Positions 27,287 to 36,435 of a stretch of DNA of 64,000 nucleotides are shown piece by piece. The notes beneath the pieces are model-generated. The model was given only the letters and a program-made list of their open reading frames with translations. It made no database searches and was not told where the DNA came from. How positions within the stretch are numbered: the stretch's first letter is position 1; the number at the start of each line of letters is the position of its first letter. The stretch is from Acinetobacter lactucae (GTDB lineage Bacteria; Pseudomonadota; Gammaproteobacteria; Pseudomonadales; Moraxellaceae): assembly GCF_001605885.1 (NCBI RefSeq), contig NZ_LRPE01000037.1:62001-126000 (forward strand), written 5' to 3'. A program made the position numbers and the translations under genes.

Positions 27287-28585
27287 TTACTTCATTTCAG
27301 CGAATGTTTCTTTTGCAGCCTGAATCGTAAATTCGATATCTTCATCTGAATGAGCAGATGAAATAAAGCCTGCTTCAAATGCTGAAGGTGCCAAGTTTAC
27401 CCCACGCTTTAACATGCCATGGAAGAACTTTTTGAAAGCTTCAATATCACAGGCCAACATTGAGTCAAAGCTTGTAATGTCTTCTTGGTCGGTAAAATAA
27501 AGACCGAACATTGCGCCAGCTTGTTGAGTCTTAAATGGAATACCCGCTTCATCAGCTGCAGCTTGTAGGCCTGCAAGTAACTTTTCAAGTTGAGCAGATA
27601 AGTTGCTGTAAAAGTCTGGTTGGCGTAAATGTTTGAACATCTCGATACCAGCACGCATAGCAAGTGGGTTACCAGATAATGTACCTGCTTGATATACCCC
27701 ACCTAAAGGTGCGATACATTCCATGATTTCACGTTTACCACCAAACGCACCAACTGGCAGACCTGCACCAATAATTTTACCTAAAGTGGTTAAATCAGGT
27801 TTAACGTTATAAACCGATTGCGCACCACCTAAAGCAACACGGAAACCTGTCATCACTTCATCAATAATGAATACAGATTTATATTCATCACAAATATCAC
27901 GAATGGCTTGTAAGAAACCGTCAATCGGTTTCACCATATTCATGTTACCTGCTACAGGTTCAATAATAACGCCCGCAATTTCATGACCAAATTTAGCAAA
28001 GCATTCTTTTAATGCAGCAATATCGTTGTAAGGTAGCGTTAAAGTGTGCTTAGCAAAATCTACAGGCACACCTTTCGAAGTCGGTTCACCCTCACCTAAA
28101 GTGAGTAAACCCGAACCTGCTTTTACTAAAAGTGAGTCTGAGTGTCCATGGTAACAACCTTCGAACTTCACAATCTTGTCACGGCCAGTATAACCACGTG
28201 CTAAACGAATAGCGGTCATGGTCGCTTCTGTTCCTGAGTTAGTCATACGTACCAACTCAATTGATGGCATGATTTCACAGATAATATCTGCCAAGGTTGT
28301 TTCATGTACGGTTGGCGCACCAAAACTTAAACCATCTTCTGCTGCTGTTTGTACTGCTTTAATAATTTCTGGATGAGCATGGCCCAAAATCATTGGCCCC
28401 CAAGAACCAACATAGTCAACATAACGCTTACCATCTACGTCCCATAAATAAGCACCTTTTGCTTTCTCAATGAAAACAGGTGTTCCTCCAACGCCATTAA
28501 AGGCACGTACCGGAGAGTTCACACCACCTGGAATGTGTTTGCTGGCTTGTTTAAATAACTGTTCTTGCTTTGGAGATAAACTCAT
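27287..28585 (-). CDS. hemL: Glutamate-1-semialdehyde 2,1-aminomutase
   Basis: HemL converts glutamate 1-semialdehyde to 5-aminolevulinate in the C5 route to haem, using PLP. The 432-residue protein is of standard length. It shows [16 protein letters not shown] (115-130), [20 protein letters not shown] with Asp242, and the PLP lysine Lys270 in [19 protein letters not shown]. It lies 42 bases downstream of thiE on the same strand, so the two may share a transcript, though there is no pathway link. A GGAGATAAACTC-type start region is visible; the ATG at 28585 is preceded by GACGAGC. Confidence 0.97.
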   Translation of the reverse strand: MSLSPKQEQLFKQASKHIPGGVNSPVRAFNGVGGTPVFIEKAKGAYLWDVDGKRYVDYVGSWGPMILGHAHPEIIKAVQTAAEDGLSFGAPTVHETTLADIICEIMPSIELVRMTNSGTEATMTAIRLARGYTGRDKIVKFEGCYHGHSDSLLVKAGSGLLTLGEGEPTSKGVPVDFAKHTLTLPYNDIAALKECFAKFGHEIAGVIIEPVAGNMNMVKPIDGFLQAIRDICDEYKSVFIIDEVMTGFRVALGGAQSVYNVKPDLTTLGKIIGAGLPVGAFGGKREIMECIAPLGGVYQAGTLSGNPLAMRAGIEMFKHLRQPDFYSNLSAQLEKLLAGLQAAADEAGIPFKTQQAGAMFGLYFTDQEDITSFDSMLACDIEAFKKFFHGMLKRGVNLAPSAFEAGFISSAHSDEDIEFTIQAAKETFAEMK

Positions 28586-28627
28586 GGAAATGCTCGTCTT
28601 AAATATCTAAAAAATAATTTTGAAAGC

Positions 28628-29239
28628 TTAAGAAAATAATTGTGCCCAGGCCTGTACACGGGCAGGAATTTCAGCAGTTGATCGGCCTAATATATCACTA
28701 ATGACTGCACACAGGTCAGCCCCAGCCTCAATCACAGGTTTTGAGTTTTCAACACTTAAACCACCAATCGCACAAATTGGTAAATCATATTGAGCTGCTG
28801 CTTGCTTAATCACTTCGATACCCACATTACCTGCTTCAGGTTTTGTAGAGGTCGCGTAGACTGCACCAAATGCAATATAAGTCGCGCCATCTGCAATTGC
28901 TTTTTGTGCAAGCTCTAAAGAGTTCAGGCAAGTACGACCAATAATGACATCTTCTGGTAATTGCGATTTTGCATCGGTAATTTCACCATCACTTTGTCCC
29001 AAATGCACACCTAAACCGAACTGAGCAGCCAGTTTTAAATCATCATTAATCACAAAAGGAACCTGATATTTTTCACATAATATTTTGATGTGCTCAACTT
29101 CAGCAGGTTGATCTGCTTTGTCTACTTTTTTACGGCGGTACTGTAAAATTGCGACCTGACGAGTTGCGAGCGCGGTATCTAATTTTTCTAATAATAGTTG
29201 GATTGGGTCATCATTGGTAATGAGATATAAACCGCGCAT
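28628..29239 (-). CDS. thiE: Thiamine-phosphate synthase
   Basis: ThiE joins the pyrimidine (HMP-PP) and thiazole phosphate halves of thiamine. The 203-residue TIM-barrel protein has the family blocks: RGLYLITND at the start, QYRRKKVDK for pyrophosphate binding, FVINDDLKLAAQFGLGVHLGQSDG, GRTCLN, YIAFGAVYATSTKP and CAIGGLSVENSKPVIEAGAD. No TPP riboswitch is visible in the 115-base spacer upstream, and no other thi gene lies in the window. That spacer carries a strong inverted repeat. Confidence 0.95.
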   Translation of the reverse strand: MRGLYLITNDDPIQLLLEKLDTALATRQVAILQYRRKKVDKADQPAEVEHIKILCEKYQVPFVINDDLKLAAQFGLGVHLGQSDGEITDAKSQLPEDVIIGRTCLNSLELAQKAIADGATYIAFGAVYATSTKPEAGNVGIEVIKQAAAQYDLPICAIGGLSVENSKPVIEAGADLCAVISDILGRSTAEIPARVQAWAQLFS

Positions 29240-29297
29240 ACTCTACTCTCGCTTTAAAAAACTTGGCTAGTATAACGGATTTATAGAACATCATAAG

Positions 29298-29333
29298 TAC
29301 CGATTGATATAGGCTTACCAGTACCAATCGGTA
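29298..29333. repeat. Inverted repeat upstream of thiE
   Basis: TACCGATTG (29298-29306) and CAATCGGTA (29325-29333) are perfect 9-bp arms separated by 18 bases. It lies 59-94 bases upstream of thiE and 22 bases past the stop of the Mpo1-like gene. It has no T run on either side, so a protein site or mRNA hairpin is more likely than a terminator. Confidence 0.55.
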
Positions 29334-29354
29334 TATTTAGAATAGATATAAAAA

Positions 29355-29738
29355 TTAACTCGGAATTTTATCAAACTTACGATCAACCAAACTCAAACGG
29401 CCACGTGCAACATCAGACAACATTCGCCAATCAGAAATAAAACTATAGAAAGGTTGTTTAAAACTGGCAGGCTTATTTTTTTCAAACACAAAATGTCCAA
29501 CCCATGCATTTGCGTAACCCGCGACCAAACCATAGAGCACATATTTGGCTTGTTTCTTACGGACTGCTTTTGAAAAAAAGTATATACCAATACTGCTACC
29601 CACCACATGCAAACGTCTGCTCATGATGTTACGGTGTTCAGTTAAATAAAAACGATAAAATTCCTGATAGTTTTTAATCGGTAATTCAAACTCTGGCTGA
29701 GCTTCATGGCTAAAGTTTATTGGTGCATTCACGATCAT
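29355..29738 (-). CDS. Mpo1-like (DUF962) protein
   Basis: This 127-residue membrane protein matches the Mpo1/YGL010w family (DUF962). The signature is complete: FYLTEHRNIMSRRLHVVGSS with His35 and His44, then WVGHFVFEKNKPASF with His82, and a C-terminal YSFISDWRML. Yeast Mpo1 is an Fe(II)-dependent dioxygenase that removes a carbon from 2-hydroxy fatty acids, and these histidines bind the metal. Bacterial members are mostly uncharacterised, so function here is inference. Hydrophobic segments lie at about 46-56 and 66-83. Upstream, GGAAGATC precedes the ATG. Confidence 0.8.
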   Translation of the reverse strand: MIVNAPINFSHEAQPEFELPIKNYQEFYRFYLTEHRNIMSRRLHVVGSSIGIYFFSKAVRKKQAKYVLYGLVAGYANAWVGHFVFEKNKPASFKQPFYSFISDWRMLSDVARGRLSLVDRKFDKIPS

Positions 29739-29903
29739 CTTCCTGATTTTTATTTGATCAAAACGTCACCTGATTGTACACCTAAATAAAAGTATAGCGT
29801 CATATGTTTGATTGTAACTTTGTCTATCAAAACCATTAATTTTAGTACTAAGCTATTATACTTATTCAAGATAGTTTAAATACCTGATTCAGGGAGATAT
29901 ATT

Positions 29904-31367
29904 ATGGTCGAAGTCGAGCTAAAGTTTCAGTTACCTGAATCGAAGAAAAAAACTGTCCAGCAATACTTAAAAAAGCACAAAGCAAAGAACATTCACTTAC
30001 AGGCAAAGTATTACGATACTCCTGATCGACTACTTGCTAAAAATGGCATGGCCCTGCGTCTACGTAAAGAAGATGATCAATGGGTACAAACATTTAAAGC
30101 CGCAGGTCAAAGCCACCTACACCGTGTTGAAGAAGAAATTCATTTAGGTAAGTGTGAGCAAGAACCTGACTTAAACCTTGAATTATACAAAGATAATAAA
30201 GAGGTAACTGATTTAATTAATACGGCTTTAGGAACACAAGCTGAAAAACTAAGTTTGCAGTTTGAGACTGATGTACAACGTACCTTTCATATATTTGAAG
30301 CAGACGATACGGCTATTGAAGTTTGCTTAGATGATGGTTTGGTAAAAACTGCAGATGCACAAAGTGTAATTTGTGAAGTTGAATTTGAACTCAAACAAGG
30401 TGCAGTAAAAACGCTTATTCAATTTGCCCAGCAATGGATTAATCGTTATGCACTTTGGCTTGATGTAAGAAGTAAAGCCGAGCGTGGCAACTTATTAGCA
30501 CTAGGGCAAGCAGCCTCGCCTGCTGTTCATGCTAAAGCTTTGACATTAAATAAAGATATTACTGCTGAACAGGCTCTCAAAAAGATTGTCGAAAACTGTT
30601 TAGAACAATTTTTGCCAAATATGGCTGTAATTGCCGATGGGGTTGCCGAAGCTGAGCATATCCATCAGGCACGTGTAAGTCTACGACGTTTGCGTAGTGC
30701 GTTTAAGCATTTTTCAGGCTGGTCAGGCGAGCTAAATTCACTTTGGGAAGAACAAATTGCTGAGCTTTTCCGTAAGCTTGGCGACACTCGTGATGAAGAT
30801 GCAATTCGTACCGAAGTGTTACCTGTCATACAACAACACGGTTCACCTGAACTTTTACTACCAGTTTCAGCCCAGCCCTCAACAGAACTCTCAACAATCT
30901 TTACCTCTGCAGACACGATTAAGCTCTTACTCGGGTTACTAGCATTTGCTTATTCAGAAGAAGACTCAAAGAAAAAAACAAGTGGGCTAAAAAAACACAT
31001 TAAAAAGAGTTTAGATAAGTTACATCATAAAGTAATTAACAATGCTGAACACTTCTCTGAGCTTGAAGTGACTGAACAACACAAAATAAGAAAGCAAGCT
31101 AAGCAGTTACGTTATTGTGTTGAGTTTATTTCGAGTCTTTATCCAAATAAAAAGGTACAACAATATTTAAAACAGCTACAACCTGTGCAAAATACGCTTG
31201 GGCAATATAACGATTTATTTATCGCAGAAGGTATTTTTAATAAAGCTGTCGAAAATGACTCATCTTTCTGGTTTGCCCTAGGCTGGGTCAAAGCCAAACA
31301 GCCTCAATTACAAAAGCGCTCAGCAAAAGCTTTACAAACTTTTAGTGAGGTTGAAACTTTCTGGTAA
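29904..31367 (+). CDS. CYTH-CHAD domain inorganic triphosphatase (YgiF-like)
   Basis: The 487-residue protein has an N-terminal CYTH tunnel domain (about 1-200) and a C-terminal CHAD helical domain (about 215-480). The CYTH signature ExExK is at Glu3-Glu5-Lys7 (VEVELKF), followed by LRLRKEDDQW and a conserved EVCLDDG strand. CHAD shows HQARVSLRRLRSAF and HKIRKQAKQLRYCVEF, helices rich in His, Arg and Lys that bind polyphosphate. E. coli YgiF, of the same architecture, hydrolyses inorganic triphosphate. Polyphosphate granule binding is a known property of CHAD proteins and could apply here. AGGGAGAT precedes the ATG. Confidence 0.88.
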   Translation: MVEVELKFQLPESKKKTVQQYLKKHKAKNIHLQAKYYDTPDRLLAKNGMALRLRKEDDQWVQTFKAAGQSHLHRVEEEIHLGKCEQEPDLNLELYKDNKEVTDLINTALGTQAEKLSLQFETDVQRTFHIFEADDTAIEVCLDDGLVKTADAQSVICEVEFELKQGAVKTLIQFAQQWINRYALWLDVRSKAERGNLLALGQAASPAVHAKALTLNKDITAEQALKKIVENCLEQFLPNMAVIADGVAEAEHIHQARVSLRRLRSAFKHFSGWSGELNSLWEEQIAELFRKLGDTRDEDAIRTEVLPVIQQHGSPELLLPVSAQPSTELSTIFTSADTIKLLLGLLAFAYSEEDSKKKTSGLKKHIKKSLDKLHHKVINNAEHFSELEVTEQHKIRKQAKQLRYCVEFISSLYPNKKVQQYLKQLQPVQNTLGQYNDLFIAEGIFNKAVENDSSFWFALGWVKAKQPQLQKRSAKALQTFSEVETFW

Positions 31368-31373
31368 GTTATA

Positions 31374-31403
31374 AAAAGTCGCTGTAAACACGCAGCGACT
31401 TTT
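31374..31403. terminator. Bidirectional terminator
   Basis: AAAAGTCGCTG (31374-31384) and CAGCGACTTTT (31393-31403) pair around TAAACACG. It separates two convergent genes and overlaps the last codon region of the leftward gene by two bases. Confidence 0.8.
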
Positions 31404-32034
31404 ATCGATACTTACCAAATACTTTCCATACGCCGTTATCTGCTAACGGGTCACTATAGCTATCACTGCGCTGCTTTCTTGGCTTATCACGAGCATCGAC
31501 CAATTTAAAATGCGGCTCAACCCCTAGCACAATACCATTGGTATAAAAACGCGAACGGGTATATTCACTTTGCCCGTGCTGGAATACATAGGTTCTTAAA
31601 TCAATGAATTCACGGTGAGCAACCAGAGCCGCTGTATCGTCGCTTTGCAACCATTCTTGCATCGTCAATATCTGGTCTGTTTCAAACTGCCCGCATTTTT
31701 CAATAAGACTCGCCACACCACGGAAAGTTTTAGATTCTTTTGCGCGTGTTTTATTAATCCGAATTCGGTCTACATGAAAAAAGAACAGCGGTAAATTTAA
31801 GTGACTTGGTAAATGAATGGCATCTGGTAATTCATCTTCCATAAATGGCTGAAAAAGCTCTTGTGCCCTTTCAATTAGCCCCTGCCATTGTTGGTAATAA
31901 TTTTCGACTTCTTTTTGCAAGCCATAATAAATCGGCAATCCTTCGACATGTTCTAAATATTGAGGTGGGAAAACATGCTGGCGTAATAAAGCAATATCTG
32001 TTTTTAAACTTTGAATCGCAATTGCATCTTGCAT
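31402..32034 (-). CDS. Conserved protein of unknown function (210 residues)
   Basis: I do not recognise this protein. The ATG at 32034 is preferred because GCAGGAGAG lies eight bases before it; a TTG at 32052 would add six residues that overlap that ribosome site. The product is soluble, with no signal peptide or membrane helix. A mostly helical first half (YYGLQKEVENYYQQWQGLIERAQ) precedes a basic middle (HVDRIRINKTRAKESKTFRG) and a C-terminal part rich in basic residues (ARDKPRKQRSDSYSDP). Good codon-like sequence, a clear ribosome site and a shared terminator support a real gene. It is divergent from the DUF3144 gene. Confidence 0.75.
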   Translation of the reverse strand: MQDAIAIQSLKTDIALLRQHVFPPQYLEHVEGLPIYYGLQKEVENYYQQWQGLIERAQELFQPFMEDELPDAIHLPSHLNLPLFFFHVDRIRINKTRAKESKTFRGVASLIEKCGQFETDQILTMQEWLQSDDTAALVAHREFIDLRTYVFQHGQSEYTRSRFYTNGIVLGVEPHFKLVDARDKPRKQRSDSYSDPLADNGVWKVFGKYR

Positions 32035-32141
32035 ATTAGGCTCTCCTGCCAATACTTAGGCTATTTACAGACTAAGTCAAAGGTTTTGTTTCCGCAAGCG
32101 TTTGCCTATAATAAGCAGCTCTATTTTTGCGGGAATAAGTC

Positions 32142-32525
32142 ATGTCTCAAAAGATTAATGCAACAGATATTACTGAAGAAGAAGCGCTAAATGCTGTTTT
32201 CTTTGAGCGTGCGGATGAGTTTATTAAACAGGCTAATGATTTTTGTCGCCCGCCAAAAGATAAAAAAGTAGATCCGGCTGAGTTACGTGGTCAAGTGAGT
32301 GCTGCAATGTTATTTGCTACTGCCCGCTTTAATACATGGGTAGCTGCAAATAACTTTAAAGATGGTAATGAAATGCGTGATGCGAAAGATCAGGTCATGT
32401 CTTACCTTCTTCAACAATTTCAAATGATGCTTGAAGATAACTTTGATGAATATTGTGAACAATTCGAAAATTATTTACGTTTCCGTAAAAATGAAGATTT
32501 TCACGCGCATAAACACGATCATTAA
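32142..32525 (+). CDS. DUF3144 domain protein
   Basis: This 127-residue soluble protein contains the DUF3144 domain (about 20-105): FFERADEFIKQANDFC, RGQVSAAMLFATARFNTWVAANNF and a helical MSYLLQQFQMMLEDNFDEYCEQFENY. No function is known for the family. The tail is His-rich (HAHKHDH), which might bind metal. A GCGGGAATAAGTC stretch precedes the ATG. It is monocistronic with a clear terminator. Confidence 0.85.
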   Translation: MSQKINATDITEEEALNAVFFERADEFIKQANDFCRPPKDKKVDPAELRGQVSAAMLFATARFNTWVAANNFKDGNEMRDAKDQVMSYLLQQFQMMLEDNFDEYCEQFENYLRFRKNEDFHAHKHDH

Positions 32526-32545
32526 TATGATTTAAAGATCCAAAT

Positions 32546-32574
32546 AAAAAGCCACGATTCAGTGGCTTTTTATT
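32546..32574. terminator. Bidirectional terminator
   Basis: AAAAAGCCAC and GTGGCTTTTT pair around GATTCA, between the convergent DUF3144 gene and the M16 peptidase gene. Confidence 0.85.
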
Positions 32575-32586
32575 TGCGACAAGTCT

Positions 32587-35349
32587 TTATTTTTTTGCTG
32601 CCTGACCATATTGATCAGCCATTACTTCGACCAAATGCTCAGGTTTAATATATTTCTTAATTACTCTATTAACGTCAGCAACAGTCAATTTAGTTAACTC
32701 TTGATCATGACGAACGCGGTCTTGCAAGGTTTTGCCTGTTTCAAGCTGTAGATTTAACATGCCATGAATATTACGCTCATCTTCTAATGCCGTAACTCGT
32801 TTCTTCATGATATCTGCTTTAGCAGCTTCAAGCTCTTGCTCAGTCACGCCATTTTTAACCAAGTCATTTAACACTTTATGTATTGAAGCAGACACTTGTG
32901 CTGAACGACCCGAATTATAATTTGCACTAATACTCAAAGCCCCTACATTCGTGTCACGGTCAAGTTGCAGTCCACTTCCAAAACCATACACTAGGGCATT
33001 TTTCTCACGAAGCTCTTGAGCCAAACGTGATGAAATTTGAGATTCGCCTAAAATATAGTTCATTAAAATAAGAGCAGATGCATCTGGATGGTTTTTCCCA
33101 ACTGGCAATGAAAGTACGCTCTGGTAACTACCAAATTCACGTTGCTCAGATAAAACATGAACTTTCTGTGCTGGAAAATCAACGTGATCAATCAAGATTT
33201 TTTGATATGGCTGCTTACCGTTCCAACGACCAAATTCCTGATTCAGTAATTTCTGCATCTTTTTCGCATCAAATTCACCTGTAATGGCAATTTGAGCATG
33301 GTTCATTGCAAAGAAACGCTCATATAACTCTTTCACTTGCTCTTGAGTTGCGTTTTTCAACTGCTGTTTTGCCAGCTCAGGTTCAAAGTGATAACGCAAA
33401 TCACCCGGTTGATATTCTTCAAGTAAACGTGAAAGTGTTAAGCCAGCTACCACATCTGGCTCGGTATAAGGACGATCAAGGCTTGATAAACTTTGTGATT
33501 TAATTAAATCAAATTGAGATTGTTCAAATTTCGGATTTTTCATCACATCAAGAACAAACTTGAAAAACTCATCAAATTTTTCTGATTTAGACTGAATATT
33601 AATGGTCATGCCATTGCCGTCAGCACTTGCATAAGCCGCGCCGCCTGCATCAATTGATTTATCGGCAATATCTTGCAAACTGTATTTATCAGAACCACGA
33701 AGCAATAAGTAGGAAGTTAAATCAACTACCGTACCTTTATTAAATAAAGATTTTTCTGTTCCGAAGTCCATGGTAATCGTTGCATAAGTACGATCATCAC
33801 GTGTTTCAACTGGGAATAAAGCATACTTCATTCCATTTTTTAGTTTCCCGCGGATAATCTTTTTCTCATTACTTTCAACATATTGCTTTGAAGTTTTTAA
33901 AAACTCAGCGACTTCTTGTTGATATACTTTCGGATCTTTTAAAGGCTCAGCCTTTGCTTCTACCTGATCTAGAGTTTTAGGTGTCTCTTTTGAATTTTGC
34001 TGTTGAGCTTTTTTCTGGTCTTCTGGCGTTGGTAGAATTTCACCATCAATACGATGCTCAGCCACAAGGAACTGTTTTAAAGTTTGATTTACTTCATCTA
34101 GCTTAACTTTTTCTACTGAATCTAAATCTTTAAAATATTGATCCCACTGCCCACCAGCAACGGTGTAATCACTTAACCGTGACCCCAGTGCCACCGCATC
34201 TTTCGTGATTAGGTCACCTTGGGTCTTCATTAAACTTTTAACACGATTTAATTCAACTTCAGTAAATGGCTTCCCTTTTTCAATGCCTGCTAACAAAGAA
34301 CTTTCAACTTTTTTAGGGTCATTACTTGGTGAATAAATCGCACCTAAAAACACCACATTAAAATCTTGATCTAACCAAGTGCTAGACTCAACATTTGTGG
34401 TAATGCCTGTTTCAACCATGTCCTGATATAAATGACCACTTGGCTGCATGGTATATAACAAAGGGGCTAAAGCGAGTGTTGGCTGAATTTTGGTATTTTT
34501 ACCATTCATATAGATATGGAATTTAGCCAAATCACTGCCCTTTTTCACCATGAACTGACGATTTTTTATTTTTGTAGAGTCAAGCACAGGAATCTGTACA
34601 GGCTTTGGAACCTCTCGTGCCGCAATTGGACTAAAATATTGGTCAATTGTTTTTAAGACATCTGTCTTATTAAACTTACCAGAAATCACCATCACTGCAT
34701 TATTTGGCGCATACCAGCTACGATAGAACTGGTTCAATTCAGGCATCTTAATAGATTTAAGCTCAGGCAAATCGCCAATCGGTAAACGACCTAAATATTG
34801 ATTACCATAAGCTGACTTCCACATTTGATCCATCAGTACAGCAAAAGGCTGATCCATACGGACTTCACGTTCGCGCTTTACAATTTCAATTTCGGAAGGA
34901 ACGAATTTTTCTTGAAGAACTAATTTATCCATACGCTCAGATTCAAGATACAACACTTGATCAAGCGCAGTTTTCTCTGGACGAACGATATTGGTATATT
35001 TTGTTGAGTAATAATCGGTGCTGGCGTTTGTCATCAATGTATATTGATCTAAACGACGCTGGAATTCTTCCCCTTTAACATTTTGTGTCCCCTTAAAAGC
35101 CAAATGCTCAAGCAAATGAGCTAAGCCACTTTTGCCTTGCGGGTCATTTAATGAACCAGTTAAATAAATGGTATTAATAAAGATTTTATTTTCTTTGTCA
35201 TTCGGTGCAAGCACAATCCGAAAACCATTATCTAATTTATATTCCTCAATATTTTGCTTACTTTTTACTAATGTAGTTTGTGCCCAAGACGCAGCACTTA
35301 AACCAAGAATACATAGGGAGAGTGTCAGTTGTTTAAACTGCATAAACAT
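32587..35349 (-). CDS. M16 family zinc metallopeptidase, periplasmic (PqqL/pitrilysin type)
   Basis: This 920-residue protease has a signal peptide (QLTLSLCILGLSAASWAQ) and two M16 halves. The N-terminal half carries the inverted zinc motif HLLEH (His78, Glu81, His82) within GLAHLLEHLAFKGT, so it is the active half. The C-terminal half (about 490-900) has the fold-matching segments FGTEKSLFNKGTVVDL and HAQIAITGEFD but no HxxEH, as usual for the second half. A Gln/Lys-rich linker lies near 440-470. The family degrades peptides in the periplasm; PqqL-like members act on small imported proteins. Two adjacent start ATGs (35349 and 35343) are both possible. Confidence 0.9.
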   Translation of the reverse strand: MFMQFKQLTLSLCILGLSAASWAQTTLVKSKQNIEEYKLDNGFRIVLAPNDKENKIFINTIYLTGSLNDPQGKSGLAHLLEHLAFKGTQNVKGEEFQRRLDQYTLMTNASTDYYSTKYTNIVRPEKTALDQVLYLESERMDKLVLQEKFVPSEIEIVKREREVRMDQPFAVLMDQMWKSAYGNQYLGRLPIGDLPELKSIKMPELNQFYRSWYAPNNAVMVISGKFNKTDVLKTIDQYFSPIAAREVPKPVQIPVLDSTKIKNRQFMVKKGSDLAKFHIYMNGKNTKIQPTLALAPLLYTMQPSGHLYQDMVETGITTNVESSTWLDQDFNVVFLGAIYSPSNDPKKVESSLLAGIEKGKPFTEVELNRVKSLMKTQGDLITKDAVALGSRLSDYTVAGGQWDQYFKDLDSVEKVKLDEVNQTLKQFLVAEHRIDGEILPTPEDQKKAQQQNSKETPKTLDQVEAKAEPLKDPKVYQQEVAEFLKTSKQYVESNEKKIIRGKLKNGMKYALFPVETRDDRTYATITMDFGTEKSLFNKGTVVDLTSYLLLRGSDKYSLQDIADKSIDAGGAAYASADGNGMTINIQSKSEKFDEFFKFVLDVMKNPKFEQSQFDLIKSQSLSSLDRPYTEPDVVAGLTLSRLLEEYQPGDLRYHFEPELAKQQLKNATQEQVKELYERFFAMNHAQIAITGEFDAKKMQKLLNQEFGRWNGKQPYQKILIDHVDFPAQKVHVLSEQREFGSYQSVLSLPVGKNHPDASALILMNYILGESQISSRLAQELREKNALVYGFGSGLQLDRDTNVGALSISANYNSGRSAQVSASIHKVLNDLVKNGVTEQELEAAKADIMKKRVTALEDERNIHGMLNLQLETGKTLQDRVRHDQELTKLTVADVNRVIKKYIKPEHLVEVMADQYGQAAKK

Positions 35350-35443
35350 ATAAATACCAATTAATTTGAATAATAAAAAATCAATAGTTGTGGGACTATA
35401 GTAGGAAATTTAAACTAATTTTCATAGTAAAGTTTTGAAAAGA

Positions 35444-35468
35444 AAGCCGTTTATTTAAACGGCCTTAT
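35444..35468 (-). terminator. Terminator of the PhzF-like gene
   Basis: GCCGTTTA and TAAACGGC form a near-continuous palindrome with little loop. Leftward it is followed by CTTTTC. It overlaps the spacer 3' of the PhzF-like gene. Confidence 0.65.
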
Positions 35469-35471
35469 ATT

Positions 35472-36287
35472 TTAAGGAAAAATTTCGGCTTGCATATAAA
35501 GCTTCCCATACCCTGAAATCTCAATACGCTCTTCCGTTAGAACATTGCAATATAAAATGCCTCCACGGCTAGATGCCTGATAAGCAATAATATTATTTTT
35601 AGCGAGTTTCTCTGCCCATAATGGCGCTATTGCCGTATGAATTGAACCTGTAACTGGGTCTTCATCAATTCCCGCGACAGGAGCAAAATACCGAGATACA
35701 CAATCATAATGCTGGTCTGCTTTTGAAGTTATTGCAACATCCATCGCTGTAGTTGTAATTGCAGTTCTCTTACCTAGAGCTTTGAGCAAATTCATGTCAG
35801 GCTGCTCATCTACCACATCTTGCACTGATTCATACTCAACAATGTAGGCTTGAACATTTTGATAAACTGCTTTAAAAGGCTTTGTTAATGCTTGACGTAA
35901 AATAGCTGGATAATCTTCAACTTGATGAGCTTTACGAATTGGAAAATCCATTCTGATTTTGCCATCTTCATCTTGGTGAACCACAAAAAGACCCAAATTT
36001 CGGACATGGAAATTAATTGTCTTTTTCTCGGTAAAATCTTTAAATATTACAAAAGCGCTGGCAAGAGTCGCATGCCCACAAAAATCAACCTCAACCGTTG
36101 GAGTAAACCAACGGATTTCATAATTTTCAGAGTCTATAATTTTTACAAAAGCAGTTTCAGATAAGTTGTTTTCAAGTGCTATCTTTTGCATTACATTTGC
36201 ATCTAACCACTCTTTCTCAACAACGACAGCGGCTGGATTTCCACGAAATAACTCTTTTGTAAAAGCATCGACTTGATACATTTTCAT
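35472..36287 (-). CDS. PhzF-family epimerase/isomerase-like protein
   Basis: This 271-residue protein has the PhzF double diaminopimelate-epimerase-like fold. Signatures are YQVDAFTKELFRGNPAAVV (4-22), the active-site Glu44 in NNLSETAFV, the phosphate/ligand loop CGHATLAS, and DEDPVTGSIHTAIAPLWAEKL near the C-terminus. PhzF itself isomerises a phenazine intermediate, but no other phenazine gene is present; most bacterial members have unknown substrates. The gene is monocistronic. AGAGAGCACT precedes the ATG. Confidence 0.9.
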   Translation of the reverse strand: MKMYQVDAFTKELFRGNPAAVVVEKEWLDANVMQKIALENNLSETAFVKIIDSENYEIRWFTPTVEVDFCGHATLASAFVIFKDFTEKKTINFHVRNLGLFVVHQDEDGKIRMDFPIRKAHQVEDYPAILRQALTKPFKAVYQNVQAYIVEYESVQDVVDEQPDMNLLKALGKRTAITTTAMDVAITSKADQHYDCVSRYFAPVAGIDEDPVTGSIHTAIAPLWAEKLAKNNIIAYQASSRGGILYCNVLTEERIEISGYGKLYMQAEIFP

Positions 36288-36393
36288 GATAGTGCTCTCT
36301 TTTGTAATAGGCTCATTTTCGAAAATTATTTAAAAGAAAAACAGATACAGTTTTTTTAAAATTAACATCACAGTGGCAATTTATGCATATAAA

Positions 36394-36425
36394 AAAACGG
36401 CTCATCCAATGTGGAGAGCCGTTTA
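36394..36425. terminator. Terminator of tcyP
   Basis: AAACGGCTC (36395-36403) and GAGCCGTTT (36416-36424) pair with a 12-base loop. Leftward it is followed by TTTT. It lies just past the tcyP stop. Confidence 0.75.
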
Positions 36426-36435
36426 ATACTAATTC

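Noticed and set aside
29298-29333. Terminator of the Mpo1-like gene
   Set aside because: The stem is not followed by a T run in either direction and the loop is long.
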